From positions 1 to 7,037 of the forward strand of contig CAJWSE010000057.1 in the NCBI GenBank assembly GCA_913046275.1: a stretch of 7,037 bases of DNA, written 5' to 3'. Below, in pieces: positions 6,743 through 7,037 of the stretch. The translations under genes and the position numbers were made by a program. Numbering within the stretch: position 1 is the stretch's first letter; every line of letters begins with the position of its first letter. The DNA is from an uncultured Phycisphaerae bacterium. GTDB taxonomy: Bacteria > Planctomycetota > Phycisphaerae > Phycisphaerales > SM1A02. The notes beneath the pieces are model-generated. The model had not been told where the DNA came from. It made no database searches and saw nothing but the letters and a program-made list of their open reading frames with translations.

Positions 6743-7037
6743 ATGAATACTAGTAAACAATCATCTGAAAATGTTCGACCAATGCTCGAAGCAATGTCAA
6801 AATTAATTGATGCTGCACGTGCAAGGCGCACTGCGCCAAAACATTCTGCATTGTCCGGGTCGTCGGAGGGGACGACCCCGGCTTATGCTAATTTTAAAAT
6901 TGGTAATACGTTTGCTGAAAATGGAAAGGCAAAGCAAGTTGGAAATTCTATGAATATAATTCAATATTATTTACGGGGCCAAGTTGAAGTTGAAAATGTA
7001 AATCTTTACTTTTTAAAATATAAAAAATCAATTCAAA
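6743..7037 (+). CDS. Unrecognised gene, 3' partial
   Basis: A frame open from ATG 6743 to the right edge (98 codons seen, no stop). An in-frame ATG at 6728 is also possible, but the GAGGGAG run abuts it directly, so 6743 with GGAG nine bases upstream is preferred. The visible product begins with a polar, probably helical segment (VRPMLEAMSKLIDAARARR), then a flexible stretch rich in S, T, P and A (PKHSALSGSSEGTTPAYA), then an N/K-rich region with beta-like VEVENVNLYFLKY. There is no signal peptide or membrane segment in what is seen, and I recognise no family. Bases 6848-6888 inside the frame form a GC-rich inverted repeat in otherwise AT-rich sequence. A chance open frame in AT-rich DNA would usually meet a stop by this length, which supports a real gene, though only moderately. 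The gap to the SWIM gene (about 150 bases) argues for a separate unit. Confidence 0.55.
   Translation, partial: MNTSKQSSENVRPMLEAMSKLIDAARARRTAPKHSALSGSSEGTTPAYANFKIGNTFAENGKAKQVGNSMNIIQYYLRGQVEVENVNLYFLKYKKSIQ
6848..6888. repeat. GC-rich imperfect inverted repeat inside the last gene
   Basis: CCGGGTCGTC (6855-6864) pairs with GACGACCCCGG (6871-6881), with one bulged C, around the loop GGAGGG. After a 3x3 internal loop the stem continues with GCAT (6848-6851) against ATGC (6885-6888). No U-tract follows directly, so it is a poor terminator. It stands out by base composition from the AT-rich surroundings. Confidence 0.65.

Noticed and set aside
6891..6900. ATTTTAAAAT palindrome as an operator
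   Set aside because: It is short, made only of A and T, in an AT-rich stretch and inside an open frame; chance explains it.
1..7037. CRISPR array, riboswitch, dif site or insertion-sequence ends
   Set aside because: No regularly spaced direct repeats, no recognisable riboswitch core, no dif-like 28-base site and no transposase or terminal repeats were seen on either strand.

Overview
The window looks like a chromosomal stretch from an AT-leaning bacterium. The best guess is a member of the Planctomycetota (possibly Phycisphaerae). The hint is the XerC-type recombinase: it has an extended N-terminal core-binding domain and an IRTPRQ-KRLPK type interdomain linker that I associate with that phylum. 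The tRNA gene without an encoded CCA tail is compatible but not specific. This taxonomic guess is an inference from memory, not a search result.

Layout. (1) Bases 2-826 (+): the C-terminal part of a SpoIIE/RsbU-type PP2C serine phosphatase, cut by the left edge. (2) Bases 828-853: a strong inverted repeat that serves as a terminator for both converging units. (3) Bases 875-2223 (-): a two-gene unit, a small unrecognised protein followed 17 bases later by xerC with all six catalytic residues. (4) Bases 2224-2493: a region between divergent units, with no assured gene but a short stop-free plus-strand frame and a small hairpin. (5) Bases 2494-2566 (+): tRNA-Lys(UUU). (6) Bases 2585-5764 and 5768-6592 (+): a HelZ-like SNF2 helicase and a SWIM zinc-finger protein, separated by 3 bases and starting only 18 bases after the tRNA. 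(7) Bases 6593-7037: an AT-rich tail with a possible promoter, a ribosome-binding site that can fold into a hairpin, and the start of an unrecognised gene that runs off the right edge and contains a GC-rich inverted repeat.

How the genes relate. The helicase and SWIM protein are almost certainly one operon and probably act together on DNA or nucleoprotein; the exact role of such bacterial pairs is not settled. The XerC recombinase looks like the housekeeping chromosome-dimer-resolution type, not a mobile-element integrase, and I see no duplicated tRNA end that would mark an integrated island. The phosphatase is a separate signalling gene. The most noteworthy items are the tRNA-helicase-SWIM arrangement, the small protein tied to xerC, and the hairpin-rich start of the truncated last gene. 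I see no clear novel defence or mobile system.
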